A stretch of 64,000 nucleotides of DNA from Hydrocarboniphaga effusa AP103 (GTDB lineage: Bacteria > Pseudomonadota > Gammaproteobacteria > Nevskiales > Nevskiaceae), in NCBI RefSeq assembly GCF_000271305.1, contig NZ_AKGD01000003.1:124001-188000 (forward strand). The letters are read 5' to 3'. How positions within the stretch are numbered: the first letter of the stretch is position 1; every line of letters starts with the position of its first letter. Below are positions 16,485 to 25,202 of this stretch, in pieces. The notes under the pieces were generated by a model. It worked only from the letters and a program-made list of their open reading frames with translations, searched no databases and was not told where the DNA came from. Made by a program: the position numbers and the translations under genes.

Positions 16485-18836
16485 GTGAAAATTACCCGCA
16501 TTCAAGAGATCAAGGGGTATCGCATTTTTCGCGATTTCACATGGCCTACCGAGGGCCTATTGGACTTCGCACGCTACAACGTTATCTATGGGTGGAATGG
16601 CGCTGGAAAAACCTCGCTCTCGAATCTCTTTCACCACCTGCAGACGGCAACTCCACTCGATCCGGGGATTGCCAAGGTGCTAGTTGGTGACACTTCCATC
16701 TCATCTAACGAATTCAAGGACGCGACGCTCCCACAGGTTCGGACATTTAATCGGGACACGGTCATCAGGAACGTGTTCGAGTCAGCCACCCAGCAGTTCC
16801 CGCCCGTTTTTTTTCTCGGAGAGGACAGCGTCGAGAAGCAGAAGCAGATCGAAGTGCTGAAAGCGGAGTTGGCCGTGGCAGAAGAGGAAGAAGGTCGATG
16901 GAGTCGAAAGCTGGTAAGAGCTAACGCCGCGCTGGAAGCCTTTTGCGCCGAAGAAGCCAAGAGCATTAAGAATCTGCTGACAGTGGCGGGGGGCGGGCCT
17001 TACAACAACTACAACGCCGGAGATTTCAGGCAATCCATGCGCACGCTTGCGGGCGTGGCGCCTCCGCCGGAACCCTTGTCTGCCGACGCACGTAATCGGC
17101 TGTTAGAGATCAAGGACAGCAAGCGGATGGACAAGTTGTCGTATCCGCCGATCAGCTTTCCGGACGTCAAGTCACTCACGGAGCGGTCAGCCGCCATGCT
17201 CCAGCGCTCTGTCGTATCGACCGTCGTCAACGCCCTGGCCGAGAACCCTGATCTAGCGGCCTGGGTATCCACGGGGCTCAAACTGCACGCTGGTTCGCCG
17301 CCATTCACGACATGTCAGTTCTGCTCTAACCCCCTACAGCAGCAACGGCTTGCAGAACTCGAAGCTCATTTTAACGACGAGTTTGAGCAATTTCATAGTG
17401 AACTGGACGGGCTCATCTCCGAGATACATGCCGCTAAGTCCTTTGGACGCGAGTTCAACCCGCCGGCCAAAGAGACTTTGTACGGCCATCTGAGATCTCA
17501 ATACGAAGAAGCGGTCAAATCCTTGAGGTCAAAGGCAGTAACAGTTTCGATATCGTTGGATATGTTGATTCGTGGTCTTGAAGCAAAAAAGAAAGCTCCC
17601 TTTAAGCCATTGAGCCTTGACGAATACACGACCGCTCTCGGGACACCTGAAAAGCCAGCTCCGACTCTTGTCACCTTCTTCAAGATGCTGATGAGTGGTA
17701 TCGCTGCGATTGAGGCGGCTACAGGAGTTACGGCTTTCGGGCGGCTCAAGGCTTTGATTGACCAACACAACCAACATACCGATTCATTCGACAAGGCGTT
17801 GCCTGCGGCACGACAGAGCCTAGCCGAGCATGAGCGGATTAATGTCTTGGCGCAGTGGAACAAGATATCTGTAGAGATCGACGAAGCACGGGCAAAAGCG
17901 AGCGAACAGAGAGCCCTGGTGGTACGGGTAAAGGCGAACATCGCCGAGATCGAGATGCAGATACGCCAGCACTTGCGGCCAGCGGAGGAGCTCAATAGGG
18001 AGGTTGCGAGTTACTTGGGCAGAGATGAACTTCGCTTTGACGTAGATAAGACGGGATATCGGATATCAAGAGGAGGTCAGCCCGCTCTTCATCTCAGCGA
18101 TGGCGAACGTACCGCGATCGCGTTTCTATATTTCCTCAAGTCGCTGGAGGACGCTGACTTCGATCTCAAGACCGGGATCGTCGTGATCGATGATCCCGTC
18201 TCCAGCCTTGACGCGAATTCACTGTTCAATGCGTTCGCCTTCATGAAGCAACGGACAGCGGATGTTGGGCAACTGTTCGTGTTGACTCACAACTTTGCTT
18301 TCTTCCGGCAGGTTCGTAACTGGTTTAACCACATGCCCGGACAACAAAAAAAGAACAAGCCGGATCAGCAGCCCGCGCGGTTCTACATGCTGTCCTCATC
18401 GTTTGTCGAAGGTCAACGGCGCTCCACAATTGGCGCCCTCGATCCCTTTCTGCATCAGTACGAGTCGGAATACCACTACCTATTCAAGCGGATCTACGAA
18501 GAGTCTACGAAAGACGCTCAAGTCAGTATCGAGGCTTATTACGTTCTGCCTAACATCGCCCGACGTCTTCTCGAGAGCTTCTTGGCATTTCGACTACCGG
18601 ATCGGGCTGGAGAGCTGTTCAAGAAATTCGAGGGAATCGATTTCGACACAGCCAAGAAGACGCGCATCCTGCGCTTTCTGCATACCTATTCGCACTTCGA
18701 TTCCATTGCAGAGCCTGATCACGACGTTTCTGTGCTCAGCGAATCGCCCGCTATCTTGAAAGATGTAATTGCGTTGATTCGGCACTGCGATGAAGCGCAT
18801 TGCAAAAGCATGATCGATCTGGCCGCGGCAGCTTGA
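16485..18836 (+). CDS. AAA_13-family ATPase with zinc hook (RloC-like)
   Basis: 783-aa protein with Walker A GWNGAGKTSL near residue 36, a long helical middle, a CQFC zinc-hook motif near residue 277, signature HLSDGERTAIAFLYFL, and Walker B GIVVIDDPVSSLDANS. The C-terminal part has AAA_13 hallmarks: YHYLFKRIYEES, YYVLPNIARRLLESFLAF and RFLHTYSHFDS. Zinc-hook AAA_13 proteins include RloC, an anticodon nuclease activated by DNA damage or phage. I cannot confirm the Arg-Glu-His nuclease triad by eye, so only the family is asserted. GTG start. The accessory-island context fits a defence role. Confidence 0.75.
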   Translation: MKITRIQEIKGYRIFRDFTWPTEGLLDFARYNVIYGWNGAGKTSLSNLFHHLQTATPLDPGIAKVLVGDTSISSNEFKDATLPQVRTFNRDTVIRNVFESATQQFPPVFFLGEDSVEKQKQIEVLKAELAVAEEEEGRWSRKLVRANAALEAFCAEEAKSIKNLLTVAGGGPYNNYNAGDFRQSMRTLAGVAPPPEPLSADARNRLLEIKDSKRMDKLSYPPISFPDVKSLTERSAAMLQRSVVSTVVNALAENPDLAAWVSTGLKLHAGSPPFTTCQFCSNPLQQQRLAELEAHFNDEFEQFHSELDGLISEIHAAKSFGREFNPPAKETLYGHLRSQYEEAVKSLRSKAVTVSISLDMLIRGLEAKKKAPFKPLSLDEYTTALGTPEKPAPTLVTFFKMLMSGIAAIEAATGVTAFGRLKALIDQHNQHTDSFDKALPAARQSLAEHERINVLAQWNKISVEIDEARAKASEQRALVVRVKANIAEIEMQIRQHLRPAEELNREVASYLGRDELRFDVDKTGYRISRGGQPALHLSDGERTAIAFLYFLKSLEDADFDLKTGIVVIDDPVSSLDANSLFNAFAFMKQRTADVGQLFVLTHNFAFFRQVRNWFNHMPGQQKKNKPDQQPARFYMLSSSFVEGQRRSTIGALDPFLHQYESEYHYLFKRIYEESTKDAQVSIEAYYVLPNIARRLLESFLAFRLPDRAGELFKKFEGIDFDTAKKTRILRFLHTYSHFDSIAEPDHDVSVLSESPAILKDVIALIRHCDEAHCKSMIDLAAAA

Positions 18837-18901
18837 TTCTCATCTGCTTCAGATCAAGATGCGAAGGGATTGCTTGTTCAGCATGGTGAAGGGGAGGGTA
18901 G

Positions 18902-19392
18902 ATGGAGTTGCCGAGCAAAGACACTGCAGAGACGATTCAAAGTCTCGTCACTTCATTGGGGATTTTTGTTGCTGGTGTATGGGCATTCTGGCGCTGGTCT
19001 CTCTCAGAGTTTTTGCGCAGGCGGGGAGAGATTCCGTCGTTTGACGGAACTATTTCGGCTGAAAGCGTCGCTGTGAATGAACAGCAAGAGGTAATTACCG
19101 TCATATGCCACTGGCGAAATGTGGGAACGGTTCCTCTTGATGTCAACACAAAGGAGACGCGAATAACCGCGTATCTGATCCCCAAGCAAACGCCCTTGGC
19201 CCGATAGGCCCTCGCTTAAACAACTTGCAAGAGCTTTACATCAGGAAACCATGGGAGCATTGGCCAAGTACCGTTCTTGAGCCGGGCACCACTAGTGAGA
19301 TTCGAGCACATTTCCTGGTGGAGGCGCGCTGCCCCTACATCTTTTCATGCAGGCTCGAAGCGACGTCGAAGCCTGGGGCAAAATTGAAGTAG
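18902..19392 (+). pseudogene. Frameshifted small membrane-anchored hypothetical protein
   Basis: Start ATG 18902 has a GGAGGG ribosome site. The first frame encodes one N-terminal membrane helix (SLVTSLGIFVAGVWAFWRW), then a soluble domain (DGTISAESVAVNEQQEVI), and stops at 19207. A second frame then continues the same fold: GPRLNNLQELYIRKPWEHW, SEIRAHFLVEARCPYIF, ending at 19392. The join is near 19188-19198, around a CCCTTGGCCC stretch. About 163 aa would be restored. The function of this membrane-anchored family is not known to me. Confidence 0.6.
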
Positions 19393-19417
19393 GTATGGGC
19401 TCGTGAACTAGTCTGGA

Positions 19418-19538
19418 CGACGTCCCCCCGCAGTTGAGTAGCGGATCGGTTTGGAATCCAATCCCTGTCATCAAGGAGATTGGACGTGAAGAAGCGGTTC
19501 AGCGAAGAGCAGATCATTGGGTTTTTGAAGGAAGCAGA
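19418..19538 (+). mobile_element. 5' remnant of an IS3-family element, second copy of the type at 31819-33023
   Basis: The segment begins CGACGTCCCCCCG and includes the leader and first codons of orfA ([17 protein letters not shown]). It matches the inner end of the complete element at 31819-33023, read on the minus strand, with scattered differences. It is cut off at 19538 by the next IS. The rest of this copy is not found to the right, so insertion was accompanied or followed by a deletion. Confidence 0.85.
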
Positions 19539-19590
19539 TGTAATGACCCACTGAAATTCTGCTCAGGCGATACTTTGAAAGGAGTAAGAC

Positions 19591-19905
19591 ATGAGCGTTG
19601 TGATGGAAGACGAAATCAAGCGGTGGACAGCCAAGCGCAAGGGTGCGCTGGTGCTGGAGATCATCCAGGGGAACAAGACAGTGGCGGAGGCGTCTCGGCA
19701 GTTCGACCTGCCACCGTCGGAGCTCGAAGATTGGGTTGATCAGGCCAAGGCCGGGATGGAAAACGCGCTAAGGGCCAAGCCCGAAGACGTTCGCGAGCAG
19801 TACGAGCGCAAGCTCAAGGACCTGCAGGAAGCCTACGGCGAGGCGATGCTGGAGCTGCGGGCTCGAAAAAAATTGCAGTCCCTGCTGGGCGAGGACGAGA
19901 AGTGA
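19591..19905 (+). CDS. IS3-family transposase OrfA
   Basis: 104-aa DNA-binding subunit. It has a helix-turn-helix (VLEIIQGNKTVAEASRQFDL) followed by a charged coiled coil (QYERKLKDLQEAYGEAMLEL) typical of OrfA multimerisation regions. Its stop overlaps the OrfB start by four bases (the OrfB start codon lies at 19902). The OrfAB fusion usual in IS3 elements would need a frameshift or coupled translation here. Confidence 0.88.
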   Translation: MSVVMEDEIKRWTAKRKGALVLEIIQGNKTVAEASRQFDLPPSELEDWVDQAKAGMENALRAKPEDVREQYERKLKDLQEAYGEAMLELRARKKLQSLLGEDEK

Positions 19906-20723
19906 TCGAAGCGATCCGCCAGGGACTCAAAGCCGATGGCTTCGAGGTGTCGATCAGCCAGCTGTGCCGCTGGTTCGGGTTCTCACGACGGACGATCTAC
20001 TACCGATCGCAAAAGGCGGCGCCGAAGGTGCAGGCGCGCTTCGCCGAGCCGATCAAAGCCTTGATCGAAGAAGAGCCGTCGTTCGGCTATCGCACGGTGG
20101 CCGCACTGCTGGGTTTCAACAAGAACACGGTGCAGCGGCTGTTTCAGATCAAAGGCTGGCAAGTGAAGAAACGGCCAGTCGGACACCGACCGCGGATCGA
20201 AGCCCTGCCGTCGAAGGCACAGGCGCCGAATCAGCGCTGGGCAACGGACTTGTGTCGGGTTTGGGCAGGCCGGGATGGCTGGGCCAGCTTGGCGGTGGTC
20301 ATCGATTGCCACACGCGCGAACTGCTGGGCTGGCACTTGTCCCGCACGGGCCGTGCGACGACGGCCAGTGCTGCCCTGGAGCAAGCGTTGATCGCTCGGT
20401 TCGGTACGCTGGGGCGCGTTCCGATGCCGTTTCTGCTGCGATCAGACAACGGTTTGGTTTTCACGAGCCGGAAGTACACGGCACTGGTTCGCAGCTACGG
20501 CCTGCAGCAGGAATTCATCACGCCGCACTGCCCGCAGCAGAACGGCATGGTGGAGCGGGTGATCCGATCGCTCAAGGAACAGTGCGTGCATCGGCATCGC
20601 TTCGAAACCCTGCAGCATGCCAGCCGCGTGATCAGCGACTGGATTGTCTTTTACAACCATCGGCGCCCACATCAAGCGCTGAAGATGAAAACACCCGCTG
20701 AGGCATTTGCCTTAGCGGCCTGA
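19902..20723 (+). CDS. IS3-family transposase OrfB (DDE integrase core)
   Basis: 273-aa catalytic subunit. An N-terminal helix-turn-helix_21 region (SQLCRWFGFSRRTIYYRSQK, EEPSFGYRTVAALLG) precedes an rve integrase core: Asp in RWATDLCRVW, Asp in LLRSDNGLVFTS and Glu in NGMVERVIRSLKEQC. All three DDE residues are present, so the element may still move. Confidence 0.92.
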   Translation: MIEAIRQGLKADGFEVSISQLCRWFGFSRRTIYYRSQKAAPKVQARFAEPIKALIEEEPSFGYRTVAALLGFNKNTVQRLFQIKGWQVKKRPVGHRPRIEALPSKAQAPNQRWATDLCRVWAGRDGWASLAVVIDCHTRELLGWHLSRTGRATTASAALEQALIARFGTLGRVPMPFLLRSDNGLVFTSRKYTALVRSYGLQQEFITPHCPQQNGMVERVIRSLKEQCVHRHRFETLQHASRVISDWIVFYNHRRPHQALKMKTPAEAFALAA

Positions 20724-20858
20724 CCTGTGCAGATTTCGGTGGGTCATTACAAGCGCGACGATCTGCGTCTCGCTGAATTTTGAAGTCCGCATAAAACCTC
20801 CTGGCTAGGAAAAATGCCAGAAAGTTCTACCTTTCGTTTGTCCGGTGAGCGGGGCAGC

Positions 20859-21357
20859 TTACGCAATGAAGTCTCCGGCATCAAAAACCTTCATCTCGTG
20901 GAGCTTGGATGAGATGTCTTCAATAAATTTGTCAGTCGGGCATCGCTCGATTGCGGTCGAGAGGAGAGAGTTAACCTCCGAGTGTGTCTCTTCGAATAAA
21001 TCCAGAGTGTTTCTGCACTCGTTTTGAATAAACTTCAGGTCCAGGAGTCCTGCGTCGGCTTCAATCGCCTTGACGACGTCGTCATATCGATATTCCTGCC
21101 ACTCGCCCGCAGTCTCATTGCTGAAGGTCTGCATGAATCCCCATTCCTGGCTAAAGCGCGCGCGGTGGCGGTTCATTCAATCCTTTGTAGTAGACGCGCG
21201 ACTGGTACCCAATCCACGAACCACTCCACGCTTTTCCTGCACGTTCCGCCGCACGCTCCAGGGCTTCAAGCGATACCGAGGAATCCGTGGTGCTCAGCTT
21301 TTCTGCGCGGTCCGCGAGCTTTTTCGCAGCGTTAAATAGGTCAGTGGATAAACTCAT
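20859..21357 (-). pseudogene. Frameshifted hypothetical protein of a defence-island type family
   Basis: From ATG 21357 the frame reads MSLSTDLFNAAKKLADRAEK, then SGSWIGYQSRVYYKGLNEPP. It is interrupted at a CGCGCGCG repeat near 21155-21163. The adjacent frame continues FSQEWGFMQTFSNETAGEW and DVVKAIEADAGLLDLKF to 20859. The joined product of about 165 aa resembles a family with the pattern SGSW.GY...VYY...PPP....FS.EWG. I remember the pattern but no function. A two-base gain or loss in the CG repeat would explain the break. Confidence 0.6.
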
Positions 21358-21448
21358 ATAGTCTCTCGCGATTCGTAGTGTAGAAGCTGTGCTTGGCGGC
21401 ACGCTGCTATATGCATGACACCTTCGGCCGCAACCTGGCTCAAGTGAT

Positions 21449-22096
21449 TTAAAGTTTTCGCGGACTGACGCTAACTGGAGAGGCAAGCATCGCCTGCCAA
21501 AGCGGACGTTTTATCTTGTACCCCGGCAGGCAAGAGCAGCGTAATGCTCGCTCGACACCAATAAGACTCACAGTTTCGTCGCAGCGATCGTGGTGAATGC
21601 GCATGCGCCCATCGTGAAGGGCAAAATAGAGGGCTTCAACGGCATCCGAGCCTAGGGCTATTAGCGCATGTGGATGTCTAAAAAGATCAAATGAGCAACC
21701 TATTACTGTGGAGCGGCATCGTTCTTCTGCGACAAGCTGACCCTTTTGCTCATCGATGATCGGTGAAAGCCCTCGTGCTGCGGCGAGCGCAATTGTTGCT
21801 GCTTCGCCGTCATCGAGAGTAGAGACCAGCTTCAGGTATTCAACGGACTCGTCATCGGTCAAGCTGGCAAGGGTTGCTGCTCCGGTAGTTATCAGCTCCT
21901 GAACAAATTGATACTCGCCAGTCGATCTACTTCGGTCGTTGTCGAGCTCTAATTCGACAACATTTGGAACGATGATCTTGTTCGGCAAAGCAGATAGCAA
22001 GCGCCTTCCATGGCGGCTCGCGTGCAGATTTATTAGGACACTGGTATCCAATACCAGGGGAAACGGGCTGTCAGAGAGGCAGCATGAGTAAGTCAT
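21449..22096 (-). CDS. PIN-domain protein (DUF3368-like putative nuclease)
   Basis: Predicted metal-dependent ribonuclease fold: VLDTSVLINL with the first Asp, VPNVVELELD with acidic residues, then LDDGEAATIALAAARGLSPI and IIDEQKG supplying further acidic ligands. Such PIN proteins often act as toxins or RNA-cleaving effectors. The C-terminal 80 residues (DLFRHPHALIALGSDAVEAL onward) are extra to the PIN core. ATG 22096 is preferred; the longer frame would need a TTG at 22120. It overlaps the upstream XRE-ImmA gene by 26 bases, the last gene of a four-gene operon. Confidence 0.8.
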   Translation of the reverse strand: MTYSCCLSDSPFPLVLDTSVLINLHASRHGRRLLSALPNKIIVPNVVELELDNDRSRSTGEYQFVQELITTGAATLASLTDDESVEYLKLVSTLDDGEAATIALAAARGLSPIIDEQKGQLVAEERCRSTVIGCSFDLFRHPHALIALGSDAVEALYFALHDGRMRIHHDRCDETVSLIGVERALRCSCLPGYKIKRPLWQAMLASPVSVSPRKL

Positions 22097-23261
22097 TTGA
22101 TTCACTTTCCTCAAGCTCAATCTGATCGATTAACGCCCGTAATTCGATGCGCCGAACTTTCAAAAGCTCGGAAAGCTGCCCCTCTGAGAAGAGTCCGCGT
22201 TTCCAAGCCGAGTGCGCCATCAAACTCATTCGATGCGATACGACGCGGTCGGCATCTCCTTTGGCAGCATCGACCTTTACTGCCGCATCGCCAAGAACCT
22301 CCCGTGCTTGCGCATCTTTTATTCCGCCATTGGATTCAAACCAAGCCCAAATTCCCTTTTTTACAAGCTTCAGCTCTTCAAGCCTGCGTACGCAAGCTTC
22401 GCGAGAGATGTGATGCTGATGGGCAAGAATGATCACGTGCCGCCTCGTGAGCTTCTCCGATCCTGCAGTTAGTCGACGAAAGCTCTCCTCGAAGTCCTTG
22501 CGCGGAGTCAAAAATGCGCGCCCGAAACTATTGGCGTACCGCTCTTCTCGAGAAAGAAATTTTTCGCTTTCTTCGAGGACCTCCGGAACTTGCCTCGTGC
22601 CCATGAAGTGCCCGAGTTCATGCGCGGCTGACTGAATGCGGCGTTCAAGTGGATGGTTTGCATTTAGGAGAATGCACGCGCCCACGCTTTGCTCATAAGT
22701 AAATAAGCCCGCCACTTTTGACCCTGAAGACAGGCGTCTTTGGTATAGGCGGATGCCTAGATCCAGTTCGATTAAAGTGAAGATGTCGGTGATGGGGCCA
22801 GAGCCTTGCCCCAACCATCCCCGAAGATCTTCCGCATGCTGTTCGGCAAGATCAGTAACGTCACCGGTGCTGATTCCACGTTCGGGGGGGTACTTTGCTT
22901 TTCTTTCGATTCCTAGGGCGTTTTCCAGTTCAACTTCGGCTCTGACAAGCTCATTGAGCAATCTCACCGCTTCAGTGATGTAGTCATCCTCGGTCTCTCT
23001 CAGTCTTCGAAACCGAGGCACGAGATCCGTGTGTATGGCCCCGCGTCGCAAGAGAGCATTGACAGAAGTTCCGTAGTGATGGGCAAGCGCTTGAAGTTCT
23101 AGAAGGCGTATCGGGCGCCCCCCTTTCTCAATCGCGACAAGAGTGGGGCGTGATACATCAATAATCTGTGCTGCGTCCTCTTGCCGAACGTTTGCACTTT
23201 CTCGGGCTAGTCTTAAGCGGCGTCCCATCTCCTGTGCACTGATCTCATTTAAATCAGCCAT
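22071..23261 (-). CDS. XRE helix-turn-helix fused to ImmA/IrrE metallopeptidase
   Basis: 396 aa. Residues 10-65 form an XRE DNA-binding domain (MGRRLRLARESANVRQEDAA, VSRPTLVAIEKGGRP). Residues about 160-255 form the ImmA/IrrE zinc peptidase with H214-E215-x-x-H218 in SAAHELGHFMG and a Glu ligand in REERYANSFGRAFL. Such proteins commonly repress a neighbouring operon and relieve repression by cleavage, or act as the antitoxin half of a pair. A strong GGAGGAG site precedes ATG 23261. It overlaps both neighbours, linking it to the QueC-like and PIN genes. Confidence 0.88.
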   Translation of the reverse strand: MADLNEISAQEMGRRLRLARESANVRQEDAAQIIDVSRPTLVAIEKGGRPIRLLELQALAHHYGTSVNALLRRGAIHTDLVPRFRRLRETEDDYITEAVRLLNELVRAEVELENALGIERKAKYPPERGISTGDVTDLAEQHAEDLRGWLGQGSGPITDIFTLIELDLGIRLYQRRLSSGSKVAGLFTYEQSVGACILLNANHPLERRIQSAAHELGHFMGTRQVPEVLEESEKFLSREERYANSFGRAFLTPRKDFEESFRRLTAGSEKLTRRHVIILAHQHHISREACVRRLEELKLVKKGIWAWFESNGGIKDAQAREVLGDAAVKVDAAKGDADRVVSHRMSLMAHSAWKRGLFSEGQLSELLKVRRIELRALIDQIELEESESNDLLMLPL

Positions 23262-24615
23262 AGAGCTCTCCTCCAGTCCAGCGAACCAGGAAGCTGGCCG
23301 GACCTTGTGAATTGACGAACTCTCGCCACTCTTTCGAATGCTGCGTGAGCAGTCGTTTGAGGTTGAGCAGGGTCTCTTCCTCCGGGATGGAAAGTACTCG
23401 CGCTAGTTCGTAGCTGTGACCGCGAAGCTGTGCATCGGGCACTTCTGCCAAATTTGCTAGTTGGTGCAGGTGCCGGGCTCCAACGCTTCCATATTCGAGC
23501 ATGGTGCGACTCGTCTGTTGAGCGGACCCTTTGTGCTTCGACGCGCTCAGATCACTGAAAATGTAAGTGTCGTCGGTCTCTTTCACACCTGCTGCATGTA
23601 AGCTCATTCGTCTCAATAAGCACGCGGCGCATAGCCCGCATTGGCGCAATTTTCCTTCTGATCGCGTATTCCAGCGTTGTTGCCAGCAGGAGCGCGTGTC
23701 GCTCAAAGACTGAGCGCTTTGGCCGGGTTGCGAAATAAACTCAAAAATCGTTTGTCCTTTAGTGTGCCAAAGACGAGGCTGCTCATAGGAAAGCTCATAT
23801 TGCAAAGCTAGGCGTATGAAGCGCTCCATCTTTCGGAAGAAAGTCGGATGATTTCGGTAATCTGCGTATATGTTGTGCAGTGGTAAAAGGGCAGGGCCTA
23901 AGGCGCCTTGGCCACTCTCGGGGACAACGATTCTTTTGACGTTGGATATCTGCGCGGCGATGGCGGTGACTGAGGCGAACTTAAATCCTCTGCTTCGTAC
24001 ACTGCTCTCTGGAGACGACGGTACCTTGACCGAGAAAGGAATCAAATCAAAAGGGGCTTCGCTCGATTTTATTCGCCCTTTGTTCTTGGTGACTCGCACG
24101 CGGATAGCAGCATCACCGACGCTATGTATGCCAGACACAGAACGAGAATCCAGGCCATCGCTATAGGCGATGACGAACTGTTTACTGTTGCCGAAATCCA
24201 ACGAGCGCTGTCGTGCGAAGCTTTCGTCTTTCGCTACACTTGGCGTAAATGCGAAATCCCAATCGTCGCCGGTGAGGTGACGGAGCGTATCGATAAGGCT
24301 GAGCGTGACTTCTGAACGCTGCCAAAGCGCGGGCTCTCGGACGGGAATAGTGAGCTTGAATGATCGAGCCCACTGCCCAATCCTCCTGGCGCATCGGCGA
24401 TCTGCATACTCAGCCGCCGCACAAATGACGAGTAGGTCATGGTGCGCGGACTTCCAGCCGCTGTAGTGATAGGTGTCGAGCACCTTGGGATCGAAGGTGA
24501 TCTCGCTTCCAATTCTCGCGATCTCTCTGTTGCCGCGAGCTTTAGAGCGATCGGCTTCCTCTGCAACATGCAGCGTTAACCCGTATTGAGCTTGTCTGTC
24601 GCTATTGATCTTCAC
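23254..24615 (-). CDS. QueC-like PP-loop protein, putative defence-associated 7-deazaguanine enzyme
   Basis: 453 aa. A PP-loop-type nucleotide site is visible as FVIAYSDGLDSRSV (residues 147-160), and VPESGQGALGPALLP resembles the conserved QueC segment. A QueC-type zinc site is formed by Cys310, Cys326, Cys329 and Cys332 (SCW...CGLCAACLLRR). QueC makes preQ0; QueC-like proteins in Qat and type IV CBASS defence systems are reported to act on proteins rather than free base. At twice the length of housekeeping QueC and with an atypical SDGLDS loop, this looks like the defence type. GTG start overlaps the upstream stop by four bases. Confidence 0.75.
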   Translation of the reverse strand: MKINSDRQAQYGLTLHVAEEADRSKARGNREIARIGSEITFDPKVLDTYHYSGWKSAHHDLLVICAAAEYADRRCARRIGQWARSFKLTIPVREPALWQRSEVTLSLIDTLRHLTGDDWDFAFTPSVAKDESFARQRSLDFGNSKQFVIAYSDGLDSRSVSGIHSVGDAAIRVRVTKNKGRIKSSEAPFDLIPFSVKVPSSPESSVRSRGFKFASVTAIAAQISNVKRIVVPESGQGALGPALLPLHNIYADYRNHPTFFRKMERFIRLALQYELSYEQPRLWHTKGQTIFEFISQPGQSAQSLSDTRSCWQQRWNTRSEGKLRQCGLCAACLLRRMSLHAAGVKETDDTYIFSDLSASKHKGSAQQTSRTMLEYGSVGARHLHQLANLAEVPDAQLRGHSYELARVLSIPEEETLLNLKRLLTQHSKEWREFVNSQGPASFLVRWTGGELYG

Positions 24616-25184
24616 AGCGGAGGTCCTTCATCAAGTCCGTCTTTTTTGGATGCAGCCAATTTGAAGGCGTTGGTATTCCCGGATCGGACCGCTCGGCAAA
24701 GCTCTTCCAGATCAATGGATCTCAGGGTTGCCTTTGACTGAGTAATCGTTCGAGTTAGCTGGCTGCGATTCATTTGATCCGATTCATAAGATCGAATGCA
24801 CTCTTCTACGATTCGATTTCCCACTTCGCTGATATGCCCACTGATGGCGGCGGTTATCGCTTCGTCGTAAGCGGCAGCGGGTGCTTGGCTGTCCAAACGA
24901 AAAACAAGCTCTCGCTGCAGAGAGTCTGCAAAGGGGGATTTGCTGTAGCGGCTGAAGATGCCCTCAACAGAGGCAATCGCATCGAAATCCTGCTGCGCCT
25001 GACTCACATGGGTATCGACGGCGTTGAGGAGGGCTCGGTTGCTTCCAAAGAGCACGTCACGAACGATCGCATTGCATGCCATGGCTCGCACGGTATCGCG
25101 CGCTACCAAATGGTTCTGCACCGCTTCGGTATACCGTTTCCATCTGTTAGCCAGCTGCAAATTTTTAAACGGGCCGTCAGTCAT
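24612..25184 (-). CDS. Unknown 190-aa helical protein, first gene of the QueC-ImmA-PIN operon
   Basis: Start ATG 25184 has GGGGAG at a good distance and begins MTDGPFKNLQLANRWKR. The protein is helical and soluble (AMACNAIVRDVLFGSNRALL, NRIVEECIRSYESDQMNRSQ) with no motif I know. By analogy with Qat and type IV CBASS, where the gene beside the QueC-like enzyme encodes its protein target, it might be the substrate of the PP-loop protein. That is speculation. It is directly downstream of a recognisable promoter. Confidence 0.75.
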   Translation of the reverse strand: MTDGPFKNLQLANRWKRYTEAVQNHLVARDTVRAMACNAIVRDVLFGSNRALLNAVDTHVSQAQQDFDAIASVEGIFSRYSKSPFADSLQRELVFRLDSQAPAAAYDEAITAAISGHISEVGNRIVEECIRSYESDQMNRSQLTRTITQSKATLRSIDLEELCRAVRSGNTNAFKLAASKKDGLDEGPPL

Positions 25185-25202
25185 TGCGCTCCCCTGTTTC
25201 AT

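Larger units (their letters stand above)
19539..20751 (+). mobile_element. Complete IS3-family insertion sequence (about 1.2 kb)
   Basis: Terminal inverted repeats TGTAATGACCCACTGAAATT (left) and TGTAATGACCCACCGAAATC (right, reverse complement) bound two transposase frames. Flanking bases (CAGA left, AGCG right) are not a target duplication. That agrees with a deletion next to the insertion. It sits inside the remnant of another IS. Confidence 0.9.

Noticed and set aside
21449..25184. Assignment of the operon as a known Qat or type IV CBASS system
   Set aside because: A QueC-like protein is present, but no QatA ATPase, TatD-like nuclease, CD-NTase, effector or TGT-like gene is in view.
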